Positions 59,363 through 64,000 of a DNA stretch of 64,000 nt are shown piece after piece. Source of the DNA: Sphingoaurantiacus capsulatus (GTDB lineage Bacteria; Pseudomonadota; Alphaproteobacteria; Sphingomonadales; Sphingomonadaceae); assembly GCF_042648405.1 (NCBI RefSeq), contig NZ_JBHRXV010000009.1, forward strand, positions 124,001 to 188,000, read 5' to 3'. The notes below the pieces were generated by a model. That model saw only the letters and a program-made list of their open reading frames with translations. It did not search any database and was not told where the DNA came from. Numbering within the stretch: position 1 is the first letter of the stretch; each line of letters opens with the position of its first letter. The position numbers and the translations under genes are program-made.

Positions 59363-60598
59363 ATGATCCGGTTCGTGCCCGGCGACCACCGGCTCGCCGC
59401 ATTGCTCGCCGATGCGAGCACGGTGCTGGTGCAAGGCTGTACCGGCGCCTCCGATCTGCTGGCCGCCGAGGTGATGAGCGCGGGCGACGCGATCGGCGCC
59501 GTCGGCTTCACGGGCATTCAGCTCCCTGGCGTCAACCGCGCCAGCTGGCTCGCCAATCCGCGCTGCCGCTTTACCACCTATTTCATGACACCTGAGCTGA
59601 AGGCCGCGGGCGCGCAGGTCGTGTTCCTGCCGATCAACTACAGCGCGATCCTCGACCGGCTGCGCCGCACCAAGATCGACGCCGCGATCTTTCAGGTGTC
59701 GCCGCCCGACGCGACCGGCCTGTGCAGCTTCGGCCCCACCGTCGATTTCCTCGCCGAGCTGTGGCCGCAGGTCGGCGTGCGCATCGCGCAGATCAACCCG
59801 AACCTGCCGCGCACCGCCGGGCCGACCGGCATTCCGCTGCGCGAAATCCACTACGCCGTCGAGGCCGCGACGCCGATCGTCGAGGCGCCCGATCCCGCGC
59901 CCGACCCGGTCAGCACCGCCATCGCTGCACACCTCGCACCCTTCGTCGGCGACGGCGCGACGTTGCAAGCGGGCCTGGGCAAGCTGCCCGGCACCATTCT
60001 GCGCTCGCTCGCCGACCGGCGGCGGCTGCGCGTCCATTCGGGGCTGATCGGCGATGGCGTGCTCGACTTGCTCGAAGCGGGCGCCATCGAAGGGGGCGCG
60101 CACATCACCGCTGGTGTCGCTGTGGGATCGACGCGGCTCTACGACGCGCTGCCGGGCAGCGGGATCGTCTTCCGGCCGGTGTCCTATACCCACGCGTTGC
60201 CGGTGCTGGCGGCGCTCCCCAATTTTGTCGCGATCAACTCGGCGCTCGATGTCGACCTGTTCGGCCAGGCCTATGCCGAGGTCGGCCCCGGCGGTTGGGC
60301 CTCGGGCACCGGCGGCGCGGGCGACTTCGCGCGCGGCGCGCTGGCAGCAGGCGGCTTGCGCGTCGTCACCCTGCCGTCGACCGCCAAGGGCAGCAGCCGC
60401 ATCATCGTGCCCGGCGCCGGTCGCGGGCCGGTGTCGCTGGGGCGCGCCGATATCGACATCGTCGTCACCGAGCATGGTGCCGCCGACCTGCGTGGCAGGA
60501 GTTACGACGACCGCGCCGCGGCGCTGATCACCATTGCCGCCCCCGATCATCGCGAGGAGCTCGCTCGCGCCTGGCGCGACGAGCCGGGGCGCTTCTGA
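59363..60598 (+). CDS. Acetyl-CoA hydrolase/CoA-transferase family protein
   Basis: A 411-residue member of the acetyl-CoA hydrolase/4-hydroxybutyrate CoA-transferase family. Visible motifs are the N-terminal VLVQGCTGASDLL, VFLPINYSAI, VSPPDATGLCSFGPTVDF, the central QAGLGKLPGTIL with HSGLIGDGVLDLLEAG, INSALDVDLFGQAYAE, the GGWASGTGGAGDFARGA loop and VTEHGAADLRGRS. It moves CoA between carboxylic acids or hydrolyses acyl-CoA. It directly follows the MarR stop. The donor and acceptor cannot be told from sequence. Confidence 0.87.
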   Translation: MIRFVPGDHRLAALLADASTVLVQGCTGASDLLAAEVMSAGDAIGAVGFTGIQLPGVNRASWLANPRCRFTTYFMTPELKAAGAQVVFLPINYSAILDRLRRTKIDAAIFQVSPPDATGLCSFGPTVDFLAELWPQVGVRIAQINPNLPRTAGPTGIPLREIHYAVEAATPIVEAPDPAPDPVSTAIAAHLAPFVGDGATLQAGLGKLPGTILRSLADRRRLRVHSGLIGDGVLDLLEAGAIEGGAHITAGVAVGSTRLYDALPGSGIVFRPVSYTHALPVLAALPNFVAINSALDVDLFGQAYAEVGPGGWASGTGGAGDFARGALAAGGLRVVTLPSTAKGSSRIIVPGAGRGPVSLGRADIDIVVTEHGAADLRGRSYDDRAAALITIAAPDHREELARAWRDEPGRF

Positions 60599-60676
60599 GC
60601 CCCCTTCAATGCCAGTTGCCGCGCTTCGGCGAAGCCGCCTTACTGGCCGCGACGCCGCTGGCCACAGGAGAATGAC

Positions 60677-61444
60677 ATGAAGCAATTGTTCGACGTGCGC
60701 GGCAAGGTCGTGCTGGTCACCGGCGGCAGCCGCGGCATCGGCGAGATGATCGCGCGCGGTTTCGTCGAAAACGGCGCCACCGTCTACATCTCGTCGCGCA
60801 AGGCCGAGGTCTGCGACAGCCTCGCCGAGGAGCTGTCGGCCTACGGCGCCTGCCATTCGCTGCCCGCCGATGTTGGCAGCCTGGCCGGCATCGAGGCGCT
60901 GGCGGCGGCGCTCACCGCGCGCGAGAGCAAGCTCGACGTACTGGTCAACAACGCCGGCGCCGCCTGGGGCGCGCCGATCGACGACTATCCCGAGGACGGC
61001 TGGGACAAGGTGGTCGACCTCAACATGAAGGCGCCGTTCTTCATGACGCAGAAGCTGCTGCCACTGCTGCGCCAATCGGCGAAAGCCGATGCTCCGGCGC
61101 GCGTCATCAACATCGCCTCGGTCAACGGCATCGAGCCGCCGGCGCTCGAAACCTACGCCTATTCCTCGTCGAAGGCCGGCTGCATCATGCTGACCCGGCA
61201 CATGGCGAAACGGCTGGCCGCCGAGCATATCCTCGTCAATGCCATCGCGCCCGGTCCTTTTCCCAGCCAGATGATGGCGGCGACGCTGGCGAAGCATGGC
61301 GACGCCATCCGCGCGCAGAACCCGCTCGGCCGCACCGGCGAGCCCGAGGATATCGCCGGCGTGGCAATCTTCCTCGCGTCGCGCGCGGGCAGCTACACGA
61401 CCGGCGCCACCATCCCTTGCGACGGCGGTTCTGCCGAGGTCTGA
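60677..61444 (+). CDS. Short-chain dehydrogenase/reductase
   Basis: A 255-residue classical SDR. The nucleotide site is TGGSRGIG (residues about 15-22), followed by VLVNNAGAAWG, NIASVNG with the catalytic Ser region, and YSSSK with the catalytic Tyr and Lys; the protein ends in DGGSAEV. Lys/Arg residues after the second strand (SSRKAE) suggest preference for NADP(H). Its neighbourhood (CoA-transferase, acyl-CoA synthetase) fits a 3-oxoacyl or 3-hydroxyacyl substrate. AGGAG lies six bases before the ATG. Confidence 0.9.
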   Translation: MKQLFDVRGKVVLVTGGSRGIGEMIARGFVENGATVYISSRKAEVCDSLAEELSAYGACHSLPADVGSLAGIEALAAALTARESKLDVLVNNAGAAWGAPIDDYPEDGWDKVVDLNMKAPFFMTQKLLPLLRQSAKADAPARVINIASVNGIEPPALETYAYSSSKAGCIMLTRHMAKRLAAEHILVNAIAPGPFPSQMMAATLAKHGDAIRAQNPLGRTGEPEDIAGVAIFLASRAGSYTTGATIPCDGGSAEV

Positions 61445-61477
61445 GCCCTGCGCAACACGCATTGAAAGAAGGGCTGT

Positions 61478-61504
61478 TAAAGCTCCCGCGACGCCGGCCG
61501 TTAC
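61478..61504 (+). promoter_or_regulatory. Sigma-28 (FliA) type promoter of the flagellin gene
   Basis: TAAAGCTC, an 11-base spacer, then GCCGTTAC match the sigma-28 consensus TAAAGTTT-N11-GCCGATAA at 6 of 8 positions in each element, with the exact spacing. It lies 43 bp before the flagellin ATG. Confidence 0.72.
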
Positions 61505-61547
61505 TGAACCCGTACCGAGTTTCATACCTCACCGAAGGGATCAGACC

Positions 61548-62369
61548 ATGACCGTCATCAACACCAATACCGCTGCGCTGCGGGCCCAGAACGGGAGCCG
61601 CGTCGCGAACAAGGAACTGGGCACGGCGATGGAGCGCCTGTCGACCGGCAAGCGCATCAACTCGGCGAAGGACGACGCCGCCGGCCTCGCCATCGCCTCC
61701 TCGATGACCTCGCAGATCCGCGGCATGAGCCAGGCGATCCGCAACTCGAACGACGGCATCTCGCTGGCGCAGACAGCTGAAGGCGCGCTCGGCGAAGTGT
61801 CGAACATGCTGCAGCGGGTTCGCGAGCTGGCCGTCCAGTCTTCGTCGGGCACCTACAGCACCACCGACCGCGCCAACCTCGACGCCGAAGTCGATGAGCT
61901 GCGCCTCCAGATCGACGACGTGCTGACCAACACCAAGTTCAACGGCGTCACGCTGTTCAGCAAGACCGCGGCAAACGTCACCGTCGACGTGCAGACAGGT
62001 TCGGCGTCGACCGACAAGGTCACGCTGACGGTGAAGGGCATCCTCGCCACCAACCTGACGGCGACCGGCTTCGACGTGAACACGGCCGCCCTTGCCGGCA
62101 CGACGATCACCAACGTCGACGGGCTGCTCGATGCGGTCAACAGCACCCGCGCCACGCTCGGCGCCGGCCAGAGCCGCCTGGAGTCGGTGGTCAACAACCT
62201 GACCAACAACGTCACCAACCTTTCCGACGCCCGCTCGCGGATTGAAGACGCCGACTTCTCGTCGGAGACGACCAAGCTGGCGAAGGCGCAGGTGCTCAGC
62301 CAGGCCTCGACGGCGATGCTCGCCCAGGCCAACCAGAGCGCCCAGGGCGTGATGAGCCTGCTCCGCTAA
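61548..62369 (+). CDS. fliC: Flagellin
   Basis: A 273-residue flagellin, the structural subunit of the flagellar filament. The conserved N-terminal D0/D1 (MTVINTNTAALRAQNG, LSTGKRINSAKDDAAGLAIA, NDGISLAQTAEGAL) and C-terminal D1/D0 (SRIEDADFSSETTKLAKAQVLSQASTAMLAQANQ, ending SLLR) flank a short variable centre, which explains the small size. AAGGGA precedes the ATG. It has its own sigma-28 promoter and terminator. No other flagellar gene is in the window, so it stands alone among acyl-CoA genes. Confidence 0.95.
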   Translation: MTVINTNTAALRAQNGSRVANKELGTAMERLSTGKRINSAKDDAAGLAIASSMTSQIRGMSQAIRNSNDGISLAQTAEGALGEVSNMLQRVRELAVQSSSGTYSTTDRANLDAEVDELRLQIDDVLTNTKFNGVTLFSKTAANVTVDVQTGSASTDKVTLTVKGILATNLTATGFDVNTAALAGTTITNVDGLLDAVNSTRATLGAGQSRLESVVNNLTNNVTNLSDARSRIEDADFSSETTKLAKAQVLSQASTAMLAQANQSAQGVMSLLR

Positions 62370-62394
62370 GCGGCGCACCTCTCTCCCGCTTTTC

Positions 62395-62422
62395 AGCCCC
62401 GCCGTGGCAACACGGCGGGGCT
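62395..62422 (+). terminator. Intrinsic terminator after flagellin
   Basis: AGCCCCGCCGTG, loop GCAA, CACGGCGGGGCT: a perfect 12-bp stem with a GNRA tetraloop, followed by TCCCTTTGTTT. It lies 26 bp after the flagellin stop. Confidence 0.88.
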
Positions 62423-62496
62423 TCCCTTTGTTTACGTTGACGCGCCCCGATTGACCTGATTTATGTCAATAAAGTTCACGAGTTTCCGGGGTGGGG

Positions 62497-64000
<1,504 letters not shown>

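Noticed and set aside
58886..61525. An 879-codon open frame on the minus strand across MarR, CoA-transferase and SDR genes
   Set aside because: All three plus-strand genes have intact family motifs and ribosome sites. The antisense product is A/R/G/D-rich without motifs, as for other long antisense frames in this GC-rich DNA (for example 2288-3964 and 15190-17061).

Overview
The window looks like chromosome from a high-GC alphaproteobacterium, most probably of the order Sphingomonadales. The reasons are strong G/C bias at third codon positions, large TonB-dependent receptors with sphingomonad-style TonB boxes, an AAHS-type aromatic acid transporter, meta-cleavage genes, PATR-repeat autotransporters and an FnrN-type regulator. 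The order is an inference from gene content; no rRNA or tRNA gene was seen, so genus and species cannot be named.

Layout. (1) 1-2177: end of an arginine succinyltransferase operon (astA partial, astD). (2) 2178-30533: a catabolic island of about 28 kb. Its genes encode a tannase-family esterase, multicopper oxidase, exported M20 amidohydrolase, PQQ/cytochrome c dehydrogenase, GlcG/HbpS-like protein, porin, AAHS transporter, Fes-like esterase, LigB-type ring-cleavage dioxygenase, copper amine oxidase, NylB-like serine hydrolase, FCD-GntR regulator and TonB-dependent receptor. A tightly overlapping operon follows (2-hydroxymuconic semialdehyde dehydrogenase, HExxH protein, hydratase, 4-oxalocrotonate decarboxylase, tautomerase, PepSY membrane protein, metal-ligand-less class II aldolase homologue, MarR), then a YcnI-CopC-CopD copper module. 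(3) 30534-30800: a 267-bp element of nested inverted repeats that looks like a MITE. (4) 30919-43838: a degenerate EAL protein, a giant autotransporter of about 3,200 residues and a PAS-GGDEF-EAL protein in one direction, followed by a serine-recombinase homologue without the catalytic serine. (5) 44705-47908: truncated haemoglobin plus an FNR-type regulator, and a convergent histidine kinase/response regulator pair. (6) 48016-56467: an iron-uptake operon (siderophore receptor, PiuC-like hydroxylase, L-lactate oxidase family enzyme, TonB, FbpABC). (7) 56464-64000: acyl-CoA-type metabolism (CitE-like lyase, nitronate monooxygenase, MarR, CoA-transferase, SDR, acyl-CoA synthetase) interrupted by a lone flagellin gene.

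Main finding. Every promoter region of the island that I examined carries a palindrome of the form AACGT-N2-ACGTT (seven sites between 2240 and 28776). Four of the seven promoters also carry a second palindrome, TTTCGAAA. The island encodes two regulators (FCD-GntR and MarR), so the simplest model is two operators read by two local repressors that control one regulon. The gene set suggests uptake through the TonB receptor and porin, periplasmic ester, amide or amine processing, import of an aromatic acid, extradiol ring cleavage and the 4-oxalocrotonate branch. The copper importers sit under the same palindrome and would supply the two copper oxidases. The substrate is unknown, and no ring hydroxylase, 4-hydroxy-2-oxovalerate aldolase or acetaldehyde dehydrogenase is present in the window.

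Other points of interest are the giant autotransporter with an exact 1,140-bp tandem duplication between two c-di-GMP-type genes, a possibly new mobile repeat, and several enzymes that lack canonical active-site residues.
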